Below, piece after piece: positions 20,333-29,695 of a DNA stretch of 64,000 nt (its first letter is position 1; every line of letters starts with the position of its first letter). Location: positions 4,030,001-4,094,000 of the forward strand of contig NC_003552.1 of NCBI RefSeq assembly GCF_000007345.1, in the 5' to 3' direction. The DNA is from Methanosarcina acetivorans C2A. GTDB taxonomy: Archaea; Halobacteriota; Methanosarcinia; Methanosarcinales; Methanosarcinaceae. The notes under the pieces are model-generated. The model ran no database searches. It saw only the letters and a program-made list of their open reading frames with translations, and was not told where the DNA came from. The position numbers and the translations under genes were made by a program.

Positions 20333-20848
20333 ATGAAAGACGTGATAATCCGGCCCGAACGCTGCATGAGCTGCCATTCCTGCGAAGTTGCCTGTGCTGT
20401 TGCACATTCAAGGAACAAAAACCTCTTTTCGGCAGTAGGAGAAGACCCCACCCCAAGAAAACGCATCTCTGTTGAGTTCCTTCCAGCTCTTGGAGCCTCC
20501 ATGCCGGTCACCTGCCGCCACTGCAAAGACGCACCCTGTGTTTCGGTTTGCCCCACAAAAGCCCTTACTCAGGACACAGATACGGGCATGGTAATCCGCA
20601 ACCTTGAACGCTGCGTGGACTGCTGGACATGTTCGACCGTCTGCACCCGTTTTTCGTCTCTGTACCAGTTAATTCTTGCTACAGGATGCTGGAACTCTTC
20701 CATGCTCTGCACTCACAAAATAATCGACAGGCGGACTGAAAAAGGAACCGCGATTAAATGCGATCTCTGTGAGGGTAGAGAACTCCCCGCCTGTGTGGAA
20801 GCCTGTCCCACCCATGCCCTTGTGTTTGCGGAAGTAGAAGGGCGTTAA
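20333..20848 (+). CDS. cooF: CooF-type iron-sulfur electron carrier
   Basis: 171 aa, preceded by GAGGCGGTT. Cys motifs for four [4Fe-4S] clusters are visible: CMSCHSCEVAC, CRHCKDAPCVSVCP, CVDCWTCSTVC and CDLCEGRELPACVEACP. It would take electrons from CooS. The third motif is odd: after CSTVC the usual Pro-Phe is absent, and about 25 extra residues with two additional Cys (FSSLYQLILATGCWNSSMLC) come before the next cluster motif. This could be a real insertion or a compensated frameshift. The partner that accepts electrons from it is not encoded in the window. Confidence 0.88.
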   Translation: MKDVIIRPERCMSCHSCEVACAVAHSRNKNLFSAVGEDPTPRKRISVEFLPALGASMPVTCRHCKDAPCVSVCPTKALTQDTDTGMVIRNLERCVDCWTCSTVCTRFSSLYQLILATGCWNSSMLCTHKIIDRRTEKGTAIKCDLCEGRELPACVEACPTHALVFAEVEGR

Positions 20849-21174
20849 AGAACAAATGCGATGAGAATCTTCTGAAACCTGCAAACCGAATCAAAAATGC
20901 ACTTGCAGACCCTGCTGCAGGTAAAGGGGATTTGTTTACATCACATTTTAATTCTGCAAAAAGAGAACTGGACCTGTCATGTTGTAATTTTGAGGTTAAA
21001 TAGCTTGGGCGCTCATTCCACAGCTAATTGTTGATATTACCCAGAGCTGTCGAGATCTTTTTTTTGGTTTCTTCCCGGTATCGCACAGGGCTGGAACCAA
21101 CCCTGCCATGTTAGAAAAAATAGCCCGCAAACAGGCAATTACTGGAGACAAAATACTGAAGATCTGCCTCTCGG

Positions 21175-21410
21175 TTCAGGAAAATATTTATCCTGAACCC
21201 TGAAACCCGTTTTTCAATTTACAGGTAAACAGAAACACTTCCTTCAGCGGTAGCTTTCTTGGCATTCGGTCCTCCTGAGCGTAGCTCACTGCCATACCCA
21301 TGAATAACTCCACTTGAGAGAATAAGATCACCACTCTAACCCATAAATTAGTCCTCTTGAGCGCAGCGAAACATTAATTAGTCCTTTTGGACTCTTCCGG
21401 ACTGATACTA
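21175..21410. repeat. Dispersed intergenic repeat, copy 1 (partial)
   Basis: This segment shares an AATATTT...CTGTTTTTCAATT-like start, a CTGAGCGTAGCTCACT module and a CTTGAGCGCAGCGAAAC module with the copies near 37.4, 41.9 and 51.4-52.2 kb. It fills most of the gap between cooF and the first UspA gene; no gene is seen in 20849-21469. Confidence 0.55.
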
Positions 21411-21469
21411 TATAAAGGATTATTGCCCTATTAACATAAAGAACTTGAAAGAAAAAAGGGGAGTAAGGC

Positions 21470-21928
21470 ATGAACAGCAATATCTACAGGAAGATAATGA
21501 TTGCAACCGATGGTTCGGAACCCGTCAAAAAAGCGGTTGATACGGCGATTGAGATCGCAAGACTGGGCGGGGCAAAGCTCTATGCTGTATACGTGATCGC
21601 ATCCGGAGGGCTTTCCCTGACTCACCCGAGAGATGTGGGATGGGATAAGGCAATGAAAGAGCACCTCACTACCGAAGGAAAGGAAGCAACAGCTTATGTC
21701 GAGACCGGAGGAAAAGCAGCAAGTGTTGAGGTCGAACCCGTAATCCTTGAAGGAAACCCGGCGCATGAAATTGTCGAGTTTGCAGAAAAAAATGATATAG
21801 ACCTGATCGTGATGGGAACACACGGCAGGACAGGAGTCCAGAGGTTTTTACTGGGGAGTGTGGCTCAGAACGTGGTGAGACATTCCAGAAAAGCCGTACT
21901 CGTCGTAAGAGAGACTGAAGCCGAATAA
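21470..21928 (+). CDS. Universal stress protein (UspA family)
   Basis: 152 aa. It opens YRKIMIATDGSEPVKKAVDT with the ATP-contacting Asp. The C-terminal nucleotide motif GTHGRTGVQRFLLGSVAQNV is complete, so an ATP-binding type is likely. Members respond to stress and growth arrest by unknown mechanisms. GGGGAG precedes the ATG. A close paralogue lies at 24283-24735. Spacers of 600 bp before and 245 bp after suggest its own promoter. Confidence 0.92.
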   Translation: MNSNIYRKIMIATDGSEPVKKAVDTAIEIARLGGAKLYAVYVIASGGLSLTHPRDVGWDKAMKEHLTTEGKEATAYVETGGKAASVEVEPVILEGNPAHEIVEFAEKNDIDLIVMGTHGRTGVQRFLLGSVAQNVVRHSRKAVLVVRETEAE

Positions 21929-21984
21929 TACCGCAGTACCGGATGTAAATTCATGGCCAGGGTTGTAGAAATAAAGGGAAAAGA

Positions 21985-22062
21985 CCCAATACAGACAAAG
22001 GTAAAAGGCCAGATACAAGCAAAGGTAAAACAACAGGTACAAACTACGGTAAAACGCTACTT
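21985..22062. repeat. Imperfect tandem repeat of about 24 bp, three copies
   Basis: Units of the form CAGATACAAGCAAAGGTAAAA recur with drift between the first UspA gene and the folded leader of the Gate protein. Confidence 0.6.
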
Positions 22063-22099
22063 ATAAACTCTAAATGTTAAACCATTAACCTTAAAAACA

Positions 22100-22173
22100 T
22101 GGAGTTTTCAGGGCAGGAGTCCCGAACTTTTTCGGGATAGATTGATTTACCTGCCCGCCCCAAATAAGCTCCA
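22100..22173 (+). promoter_or_regulatory. Folded 5' leader abutting the Gate-protein start codon
   Basis: Three nested stems can be drawn. TGGAG (22100-22104) pairs with CTCCA (22169-22173), directly before the ATG. GGGCAGG (22111-22117) pairs with CCTGCCC (22150-22156). Inside, TCCCGAA (22120-22126) and TTCGGGA (22131-22137) enclose a CTTT loop. There is no separate Shine-Dalgarno, so the outer stem could mask or present the start. It could be a cis-regulatory RNA, or a terminator of the upstream gene. Confidence 0.5.
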
Positions 22174-23112
22174 ATGATAGAACTTTTCCTCAGTGTACTG
22201 GATTTTGCTCTCCCGATACTTGTAATGATTTTTGTGGGGCTTGTAGGTACCAGCGTGCTTGTGGAACTCGGCCTTATGCAGAAAATCTCAAAACTTGTGA
22301 GCCCTATTTTTGCCTATACGAACCTGCCAGAAACCTGTGCTTCAGCCTTCGTTGTGGCAATCGGGTCTGCTGTTGCTGCAAACAGCATGCTTTTTCAGGC
22401 AAAAAAGGAAAACTGCCTTGACGACAGGGAGGTCGTGCTCTGTTCAATGATGAACGCAACCCCTGCCTATTTTCGTGAACTCTTCACCTACCAGATCCCT
22501 ATAGTGCTGCCTGCGCTCGGGCTCGTTGTCGGGGGATTTTACTCTCTTGTATTTGTGGTCACTGCAGTGTTCAAGATCCTGGTAATTGCGGTTGCAAGCA
22601 AGATTTTTCTTAAAGGAGACTCCTGCAAAGCCCCCGAGACTAGGAGCACGGAAAAGGTGTCTCTGAAGACCGCTTTAAAACGGGCGCTTAAAAAAGAGTT
22701 CAGGGTCTTTCTGAAGATTGCAGGAGTTTATCTTATAGCAACCACTATCATCTTTTTCCTTCAGGAGCAGGGGGCATTCGAAATATTCAGTGTACTTCCC
22801 CTTGCCGAACTTTTTAAAATTCCCCCGGAAACAATTGTCCCCCTGACAAGTTACGTTGCAAGCCCCATACTAGGGATTTCACTTCTCGGGCCCATGATCC
22901 ATTCGGGAGAGATTACAAATGTGCAGGCAATGATCGTGCTTATGCTCGGTAGCATGTTCATGCTCCCCATCTTTGCCGTCCGCAGCCAGCTCCCGAGAAA
23001 AGTAGCTATTTTCGGGACACGCCTTGGGGTACAGATTGTTGCGTATTCTACGGCAATAAGCATATTTGTAAGGCTCATAGCTTTGTTAGTATTGCTTGGC
23101 ATGGCTTCCTGA
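22174..23112 (+). CDS. Nucleoside-recognition (Gate) domain membrane protein
   Basis: 312 aa with about eight hydrophobic segments. The Gate signature is in ILVMIFVGLVGTSVLVELGL and FAYTNLPETCASAFVVAIGS, and again in the second half near PLTSYVASPILGISLLGPMI. Each half holds one Gate-like copy, as in SpmA/SpmB-like proteins and nucleoside transporters of this superfamily. The transported molecule is unknown; a nucleoside or small metabolite is a guess from the family name. Its start codon touches a strongly folded leader. It is monocistronic. The 1.17-kb spacer downstream (23113-24282) has no supportable gene apart from a 10-codon ORF at 23740 behind a strong GAGGAGGT. Confidence 0.75.
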   Translation: MIELFLSVLDFALPILVMIFVGLVGTSVLVELGLMQKISKLVSPIFAYTNLPETCASAFVVAIGSAVAANSMLFQAKKENCLDDREVVLCSMMNATPAYFRELFTYQIPIVLPALGLVVGGFYSLVFVVTAVFKILVIAVASKIFLKGDSCKAPETRSTEKVSLKTALKRALKKEFRVFLKIAGVYLIATTIIFFLQEQGAFEIFSVLPLAELFKIPPETIVPLTSYVASPILGISLLGPMIHSGEITNVQAMIVLMLGSMFMLPIFAVRSQLPRKVAIFGTRLGVQIVAYSTAISIFVRLIALLVLLGMAS

Positions 23113-24282
23113 AGTCTTATTACAGGTTCTCAAGAAAAGTGGCATTTTAAAGGGTAATCATTTTTAAGTCAATCCCAAAACTCAAAATTTGCTTATTTGG
23201 ATCTCTTAGTTTAAGCGACTAATCGGGCTTCTGATTACGAAAGCAATCCTGAATAACGTTCTGATAATCGAGATTAAAACTGGGTTTTGGGATGGGCTCT
23301 TTTATAAATTTGAAACCCGAATGCTTTCAAACTTCTACCGGCATGCCTTTTAGATTCCTGCTGACAGGCTTTTTGATTTTTACTGACAGGCTTTTTGTTT
23401 GCAATTTTTGACCTTTTTTACCTTCAGTCCGAAAAGAACAGATCGAGAATATACCGAGTGTACAGAATATAAGTATCAAATAATACAAGTTATCCAATAC
23501 AAGTTATCCAAAAGAACAACAAAAACAACAAAAATTTTTCCACCCAGTAAATATTCCCTACAACGGGGAAGTATTTCCTGAAAAAACCTTTTTCAGAGGT
23601 TAGTGTTCAAAAAAATAGAGGAAGAAAATTTCAAAGGAAAGTCAAATAGACAAAATGGAACTAAATTTTACTTGAATAAACTTCCAAAAAATATAATGAG
23701 CAAATTAGTGAACGGGGATTTTTAGAGGAGGTTAAAATATGTTGGATTTGATTATAATCAAAAATATTTGATTTTGAGCTTTACCCGTTCACCAAACTCT
23801 TCTGAGGAGTAAACCATATATAAACTTTTTGGCACATAAAAAGGACAACACCCTTTTGTGCAAGAAAAAGAAGAAAAACACTGAGTTTGGAGAGTTTTTG
23901 TCCTGAAATGGCAGGTTAATAGGATAGTTAGCACATAAAATGCAGGTAGGGTATTTCGCTTAAAGAATAAAAAGCCAGAAATAGGAACAAAAAGGGTAAA
24001 AATATCTGCCAAAGATATTTAAATCGGTTTTTATCTCAGTTCCGGTGCCGGAAGATAGTATAAATTGCTTAGAAATATATGGAAAACAGCATATAATAAT
24101 TGGCAGAACATAGTGTAAAGCAGGTGTTACTTACATGAAAGTGTTCACTTACAGCAGGTGTCACTTACAGGCAGATTTGCACTTATATGGAGATTATGCA
24201 GGATAGGCTTCAGAAAACAGAGCTGATCCCGGAATGAGAGGAAAATAACTTACAGGGAATAAAAAAAGAGAGGGGGTAAGGT

Positions 24283-24735
24283 ATGAGAGAAGGAACTTAT
24301 AAAAAAATAATGGTTGCAACCGATGGTTCGGTCCTCGTCAAAAAAGCTGTTGATACAGCGATTGAAATTTCCAGGCTTAGCAAAGCTAAACTTTACGCTG
24401 TATATGTTATGGTTCAGATGACCCCTCCCGTCAGGGGTTTTGGCTGGGAACAGGCTGCAATAGACCATTTCAGAAAGGAAGGAGAGACAGCTACACTTTC
24501 TGTGAAAGAAGCTGCTAAAGCCGCCGGAGTGGAAGTGGAACCCGTACTGCTTGAAGGCCATCCCGCAGACAAAATAATAGAATTTGCGGAACAGAACGAC
24601 ATGGAAATGATCGTGGTTGGGACTCTGGGGAAAACCGGAATTGACAGGTTCCTGCTCGGGAGTGTAGCTGAAAATGTTGTGAGGCATTCAAAAATACCTG
24701 TACTCGTGGTCAGAGGTGAAGTCCCGGAGGAATAA
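24283..24735 (+). CDS. Universal stress protein (UspA family), paralogue
   Basis: 150 aa and clearly related to the protein at 21470-21928, sharing YKKIMVATDGSVLVKKAVDT and KLYAVYVM. The ATP motif GTLGKTGIDRFLLGSVAEN is intact. A GGGGGT site precedes the ATG. It probably arose by local duplication, with the Gate-protein gene between the copies. Its spacer upstream contains short GTGTTCACTTACAGCAGGTG-type repeats (24121-24170). Confidence 0.92.
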   Translation: MREGTYKKIMVATDGSVLVKKAVDTAIEISRLSKAKLYAVYVMVQMTPPVRGFGWEQAAIDHFRKEGETATLSVKEAAKAAGVEVEPVLLEGHPADKIIEFAEQNDMEMIVVGTLGKTGIDRFLLGSVAENVVRHSKIPVLVVRGEVPEE

Positions 24736-24907
24736 AGCAAAGTCAATAGACAAAAAACAGATATCCAAACCAGAGGTTTACTATTTATATTTTTCAAAAA
24801 AGAGATTTGACCTCAGGAGTGTACCTCGAGGTCGAGTTCCTGGCATCTGAGCCTTGCCTTTGAAGCCAAAAAGCCAGATTGCAGTTGATTCAGGGTACAG
24901 TCTTATT

Positions 24908-26227
24908 TTATCCTATTACACTCATACCGGAAACCCGGATTGAAGGCGTTATTATGCCTCCGACTTTTCTGACGTCAAAGCCTGCACCTGTAATGTTTTT
25001 CAGGAGTTCGAAAGCGTTGCCCGAAATCATGAGAGATTTTATGGGTTTGTCCAGGGCTCCGTCTTTGATTGTGAAGGCGTTTCGGGCTTCCACTGAAAAG
25101 TCCCCGGAGATTGAGTTTGCAGTATGAGCCCCGATGATCGTGGTTACGAAAACTCCGGAAGCAGTATTTGCAATAATGTCTTCCTGAGGGTAGTCGATAA
25201 CGAAGTTCCTGAGCCCTACTGAGGGAGGGCTTGTATAGGAGGACCTTGAGCCGTTGCCTGTGCTCTTTACACCGGCTTTTCCTGCGGTATAGCTGTCATA
25301 GAGGTAGGTTTCAAGCACACCGTTTTTAAGGACCGTGGTGTGCTGCGAAGGAACGCCTTCATCATCCGAAGCCGCGGTCTCTATACCCGCTTCAACCAGC
25401 CCGTCATCGTAAATACACAGTTCCGGGACAGACACCTCTTCCCCGAGCTTATCGATCAGGCCTGACCTCCCTTTCTGCACATTGTCCGAATCAAGCGAGG
25501 GGGCAAGGGCATCATCGAGAATGTCCGAGAAAGCAAATGGGTGAAAGATAACATCGGTTTTCTGCGGCTCTATTTTTATTCCTCCCCTGGACTTCAGGGC
25601 AAGGTCGGAAGCATTTTTCCCGAGAGCAAAAAAGTCAATATCAAGGGAGCGAGAAACGGCGAAGTCATAGGCTGTTGAGGTGTCCCCGTTTACGGTAATC
25701 ACATCGACAAAACCGGATACTGTCGTTGATTTCTCTTCAATTTCTATTCCGTTTGTGTTCAGGATTAAACGCCTGCTCCTTGAACGTGTAAAGCCTCCGG
25801 AAGTCGGGAGAGTACCGGGCATCTCTTTTGTCCCGTCAACGAGTTCTACGGCATAGCCAATACATTCTTCAAGTTCAAGAGCTTCGACCTTTTTGTCAAA
25901 GATACCCGAAACCTCAGGGTATTTGCCGTTTGAAGGAAGGGATACCCAATCAGGGTCGTTTTCCCGGACCCGGGCTTCTGCAACCGCAACCTTTACGGCA
26001 TTTTCGAGATCTTGTGCAGAGTTAGTGCTGGAAAAACCCACCGCGCCGTTTACAATTGCACGGATTCCCAACCCTTCCGAGAAACGGTCTTTAGCGTTCT
26101 CAAGGGAATCTTTTTTGAAATTGACACCTGTGGAGTGGTTTGCAAAATAATAGATTTCAGCTTCTTCAGCCCCTGCTTCTTCTGCCAGTTTCAGGGCTTT
26201 TTTTGCAAGCTCGTACAATTCATGCAC
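24908..26227 (-). CDS. pmbA: TldE/PmbA-type metalloprotease partner
   Basis: 439 aa as drawn from a GTG at 26225-26227. That GTG lies inside the GGAGGTG ribosome site, so the TTG at 26216-26218 (7 nt away) is a credible start giving 436 aa. PmbA/TldE features include AEEAEIYYFANHSTGVNFKK, GIRAIVNGAVGFSSTN, GVPSQHTTVLKNGVLETYLYDSY (split here for length) and GIITPSIRVSGMSVIG at the end. It lacks the HExxxH zinc motif of TldD, as expected for the non-catalytic partner. TldD/TldE cleave unfolded or modified peptides, and in bacteria they also mature RiPPs. It overlaps tldD by 8 bp. Confidence 0.9.
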   Translation of the reverse strand: MHELYELAKKALKLAEEAGAEEAEIYYFANHSTGVNFKKDSLENAKDRFSEGLGIRAIVNGAVGFSSTNSAQDLENAVKVAVAEARVRENDPDWVSLPSNGKYPEVSGIFDKKVEALELEECIGYAVELVDGTKEMPGTLPTSGGFTRSRSRRLILNTNGIEIEEKSTTVSGFVDVITVNGDTSTAYDFAVSRSLDIDFFALGKNASDLALKSRGGIKIEPQKTDVIFHPFAFSDILDDALAPSLDSDNVQKGRSGLIDKLGEEVSVPELCIYDDGLVEAGIETAASDDEGVPSQHTTVLKNGVLETYLYDSYTAGKAGVKSTGNGSRSSYTSPPSVGLRNFVIDYPQEDIIANTASGVFVTTIIGAHTANSISGDFSVEARNAFTIKDGALDKPIKSLMISGNAFELLKNITGAGFDVRKVGGIITPSIRVSGMSVIG

Positions 26228-27560
26228 CTCCTACAAGGGCTTTTGAGATTGCAATATGAGGAGAACCATCCGATACGGGGACAAGCTGCCCGGCTTTTCC
26301 GCATCTTCCGGCAGTCATTTTCAGGTCATTGCCCACAAGGGTTACATGGTTGAGGATTTCAAGGGTCTTGCCTGAGAGAGAGACGTCCCTTACGAGCTCG
26401 GTAAGCTCTCCGTTCCTGATAAGGTACCCTTTTTCGGCATTGAACTGGAAGATACCTTCTCCGGTGTTTACCTGCCCGCCCCTTGAACCTACAAGGTACA
26501 TGCCGTCCCTGACTTCTTCCAGCATCTCTTCAAATCTGGAATCCCCGTTATCGATGAAAGTATTGCTCATCCTGACAACAGGCATGGAATAGCCCTGAGC
26601 CCTGCAGTTTCCGGGAGTGCCTCCGAGTTTGGCTGCAGTTTCGCGGGAATGAAGGTAGGAGTTAAAAATTCCGTCCCTGATGATCTCGGTTCTTTTCGAT
26701 TCGGAACCTTCGGCATCAAAAGGATAATACCCGAACTCATGCAGAGTAGGGTCATCAATAATCGTAACAAGTGTAGATGCAATCTGTTCTCCTATCCGGT
26801 TTTCAAGAATAGAGTCCCCTTCAAGCACCAGGTCTGCTTCCGAAGCATGTCCTACGGCTTCATGGGCAAAAACTCCTGCCAGTTCCTGGTCAAGCACCAC
26901 AGGCATTTCTCCGCCTTTGGGGGTCTTCGCCTTCAGGAGTTCGATTGCGGTCTTTCCTGCTTTTCCGGCAAGCTCGAGGACATTTTCTTTCTCAAAAAGC
27001 TCATAACCGTATCCGAAACGACTTTCCCTGCCTGCCTGGTAGACGCCGTTTTCCGAGGCAACCGCAGAGACTGCAAAACCGACATTCAAAAGTTCATATT
27101 CACATTCCAGCCCTTCCGAACTCCGGTACTGAACTTTGAATTCGGACTCGAGATACATTACCTTGGTACTGTGAACGCCTGCGATCTTTGCATGTCCCTC
27201 AATACTCTTCAAAAGGTTTACTTTTTCTTCAATTGCAACGTCTCTCGGATCGATCCTGATTTCAGGAAGGTCTTTTACTCCGGGGGGATTTATGGCTGCA
27301 AGTTCAACTTCTTCTTTAGGGGTGCTCGCATTCATAGAAAAAGCAAGTTTTGAGGCAGCATCGACCCCGCGTTTGAGGTCTATATCCCCTTCAACAGCCG
27401 TATAACCCCAAGAACCCCCGCAGAGGGCCCTTACTCCGGCCCCCTTTGTGAAGTTTCTGGATATTTCTTCAATCTTTCCGTTATCCAGAATGATAGAAGT
27501 GGAACTGCCCTCTATCACCCTGCAGTCATAAAATTTAATGTCCTGCATAATACTATTCAT
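26220..27560 (-). CDS. tldD: TldD-type zinc metalloprotease
   Basis: 446 aa from the ATG at 27558-27560; AGGAACTGAGC upstream supports it, and a GTG at 27575 inside lonB is an alternative. The zinc motif HEAVGHASEADLVLEGDSIL gives HExxxH at about residues 236-241. Other family features are GVRALCGGSWGYTAVEGDID, NRIGEQIASTLVTIIDDPT and GSRGGQVNTGEGIFQFNAEK. Together with the PmbA partner it forms the TldD/TldE heterodimer that degrades short or partly folded peptides. The order lonB-tldD-pmbA, with overlapping ends, makes a proteolysis operon. Confidence 0.92.
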   Translation of the reverse strand: MNSIMQDIKFYDCRVIEGSSTSIILDNGKIEEISRNFTKGAGVRALCGGSWGYTAVEGDIDLKRGVDAASKLAFSMNASTPKEEVELAAINPPGVKDLPEIRIDPRDVAIEEKVNLLKSIEGHAKIAGVHSTKVMYLESEFKVQYRSSEGLECEYELLNVGFAVSAVASENGVYQAGRESRFGYGYELFEKENVLELAGKAGKTAIELLKAKTPKGGEMPVVLDQELAGVFAHEAVGHASEADLVLEGDSILENRIGEQIASTLVTIIDDPTLHEFGYYPFDAEGSESKRTEIIRDGIFNSYLHSRETAAKLGGTPGNCRAQGYSMPVVRMSNTFIDNGDSRFEEMLEEVRDGMYLVGSRGGQVNTGEGIFQFNAEKGYLIRNGELTELVRDVSLSGKTLEILNHVTLVGNDLKMTAGRCGKAGQLVPVSDGSPHIAISKALVGGA

Positions 27561-27562
27561 GC

Positions 27563-29695
27563 TCAGTTCCTGCACCCGAAAAGGTTCATAGCCTGTACGG
27601 AAGCGGGTGTAACTTCCGGAATATCGAAACTTAGTTTTGTAATATTTTTGAGTTTTTCGATAATTGTATTCTTTTTCGGGCCCATAAGGCTGTGTTCCAT
27701 TACTTCCGCAATTGAGGAAACAGGAATGATCTGGATCTTCTCCCTGTATGCCTTTTCAACAAGAACGTCTGCCTCGTTGGCTTTTGGTATAATGACTTTC
27801 TTCAAGCCGGCCTGAGCTGCAGCTTCGATCTTGTAGGTGACTCCGCCAACAGGCAGGACATCTCCCCTGACGGAAAGCGAACCCGTCATTGCAACAGTCT
27901 GGTCCACAGGGATCCTTTCAATAGCAGAGATTACGGCAGTTGCTATGGAAACCGAGGCACTGTCCCCTTCCACACCTTCATACGTCCCCACGAACTGTAT
28001 GTGGACATCGTGACGGGAAATATCGGTCCCGGTCATGTTCTTTATCACCGCGGATACGTTCTGCACGGCTTCCTTTGCAATGGCCTTGAGTTTCCCGGTT
28101 GCAATGATCCGGCCTTCGGCTCCTGAGAGTGCAGGTGTAACTTCGGAGACAATGGGGAGTACGATTCCCGAATCTCCACCCATGACTGCAAGTCCGTTGA
28201 CTCTGCCCACAGCCGAACCTTTCCTCAGGAAGGACTCGTATTCCTTGCGCTGTTCGAGGTAGCTGTCTGCAAGCTGCTGTTCGATGGATCTTGCGATCCT
28301 CTTTGCTGCAAGCACATGCTCGGCAGTTGTGATCGGAGCTCCTTCGGAGTGAGCAATGTCTCCTGCCACACGCACAAGCCCGCCAAGGTCACGGAGCTTC
28401 AGGGTAAGGTGGCCTTTCCTGCCTGCACGCCTTCTGGCTTCCCGGATCACTTCTCCTACAGCTCCCTCGTCAAAGTGAGGGATATGCCCGTCCCTGACGA
28501 CTTCCTGGGCAACGAAGCGGGCCAGTTTCTTCCGGTTTTCGGGAGAGTCTGCCATGGAATCTCGCATGTAGACTTCGTACCCGTAACCTTTTATCCTCGA
28601 CCGGAGCGCAGGGTGCATTTTCTGTACGGCATCCAGGTTCCCTGCAGAGACCATGATAAAGTCACATGGCACAGGCTCGGTCTTGACAAGAGCTCCCGAG
28701 CTTCTCTCGGATTGCCCGGTAATCGGGTATTCTTTTTCCTGAAGCGCAGTTAGGAGACTCTGCTGTGACTCAAGTCTCAGGGTATTGATTTCATCAATGA
28801 AAAGCACACCCTTGTGGGCTTTGTGGATATCCCCTGCTTCTACCCTGTCGTGGGCAGGAGTCTCAAGCCCTCCGGACTGGAAGGGGTCGTGCCTGACATC
28901 TCCAAGCAGAGCGCCTGCATGGGCTCCGGTTGCATCGATGTACGGGGCGTGCTCCTTGTCATAATTTGAAACCGCCAACTTCGGAATCATCATTTCCTCT
29001 TTTGGTAGGAACTGGCGGGTTAACATAAGAATCATAATGCCTGCAATGATACCCCAGAGCAGCTGGGCGACGAAGTAAGAATAGATGATGATACCCACAA
29101 CAAAGAGCATCATAAGCATGTTCCGGGCCTGGGCTTTCTTTCTTGCCTCCATCTTGTGAGCCATGACAATTTCTCGGCCCTTCCCGGCGGGAACCTCCCT
29201 TATCTTGGGATTGTTAAGGTCCTCCAGGTTAGGATATACAAGGATATCCTTGAGCTCTTCTTTAGGAAGAAGTTCTGCCATTGCCTTTGCAAGCAGGGAC
29301 TTTCCTGTGCCTGGTGTCCCTATCATCATGATGTGCCGTCTCTGGCCGGCGGCTTTCCTTACGACTTCCACGGCATGTTCCTGCCCCAGCACCTGGTCAA
29401 TAAGGAGTTTTGGGACCTCGATGTTCGAAGTGTCCTCAAACCGGAAGCCGATGTCTATATCTTCATCTATTTCTTCACTTAACTCAGACTCGGCCATGAC
29501 CTGAGTAGACTCATGAGTAGGCTCATCCTGTGTCTGATGAGTAGGCTCATCCTGTGTCTGATGAGTAGGCTCATCCTGTGTCTGGTCGGCCGCAGACGTG
29601 TCTAACTTCGGGACAGACTCCTCCACTACTTCATTGGCTTGCCTGTCCATATTCTCTGAAGACCCGTCTATGTTCTGATTACTATTATACACCAT
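27563..29695 (-). CDS. lonB: Membrane-bound ATP-dependent protease LonB
   Basis: 710 aa. Walker A is GTPGTGKSLLAKAMAELLP, and Walker B lies in GVLFIDEINTLRLESQQSLL. Two transmembrane helices are inserted in the AAA+ domain (MLMMLFVVGIIIYSYFV, then LLWGIIAGIMILML), typical of archaeal LonB. The protease domain has the Ser-Lys dyad in EGDSASVSIATAVISAIERI and GGVTYKIEAAAQAGLKKVII. The first 60 residues are acidic and carry three THQTQDEP repeats encoded by a 24-bp tandem repeat, a length-variable tail not expected in other LonB. It is the first gene of the lonB-tldD-pmbA operon and would degrade membrane and soluble proteins at the cytoplasmic face. Confidence 0.96.
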   Translation of the reverse strand: MVYNSNQNIDGSSENMDRQANEVVEESVPKLDTSAADQTQDEPTHQTQDEPTHQTQDEPTHESTQVMAESELSEEIDEDIDIGFRFEDTSNIEVPKLLIDQVLGQEHAVEVVRKAAGQRRHIMMIGTPGTGKSLLAKAMAELLPKEELKDILVYPNLEDLNNPKIREVPAGKGREIVMAHKMEARKKAQARNMLMMLFVVGIIIYSYFVAQLLWGIIAGIMILMLTRQFLPKEEMMIPKLAVSNYDKEHAPYIDATGAHAGALLGDVRHDPFQSGGLETPAHDRVEAGDIHKAHKGVLFIDEINTLRLESQQSLLTALQEKEYPITGQSERSSGALVKTEPVPCDFIMVSAGNLDAVQKMHPALRSRIKGYGYEVYMRDSMADSPENRKKLARFVAQEVVRDGHIPHFDEGAVGEVIREARRRAGRKGHLTLKLRDLGGLVRVAGDIAHSEGAPITTAEHVLAAKRIARSIEQQLADSYLEQRKEYESFLRKGSAVGRVNGLAVMGGDSGIVLPIVSEVTPALSGAEGRIIATGKLKAIAKEAVQNVSAVIKNMTGTDISRHDVHIQFVGTYEGVEGDSASVSIATAVISAIERIPVDQTVAMTGSLSVRGDVLPVGGVTYKIEAAAQAGLKKVIIPKANEADVLVEKAYREKIQIIPVSSIAEVMEHSLMGPKKNTIIEKLKNITKLSFDIPEVTPASVQAMNLFGCRN
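29515..29586. repeat. 24-bp in-frame tandem repeat inside lonB
   Basis: Three copies (29515-29538, 29539-29562, 29563-29586) encode the octapeptide repeat in the LonB N-terminal tail. The third differs by one base near its end. Confidence 0.95.

Noticed and set aside
23740-24012. Ten-codon ORF behind GAGGAGGT, and an 84-aa antisense frame
   Set aside because: The ORF is too short to support and the antisense frame lacks a ribosome site and family-like features.
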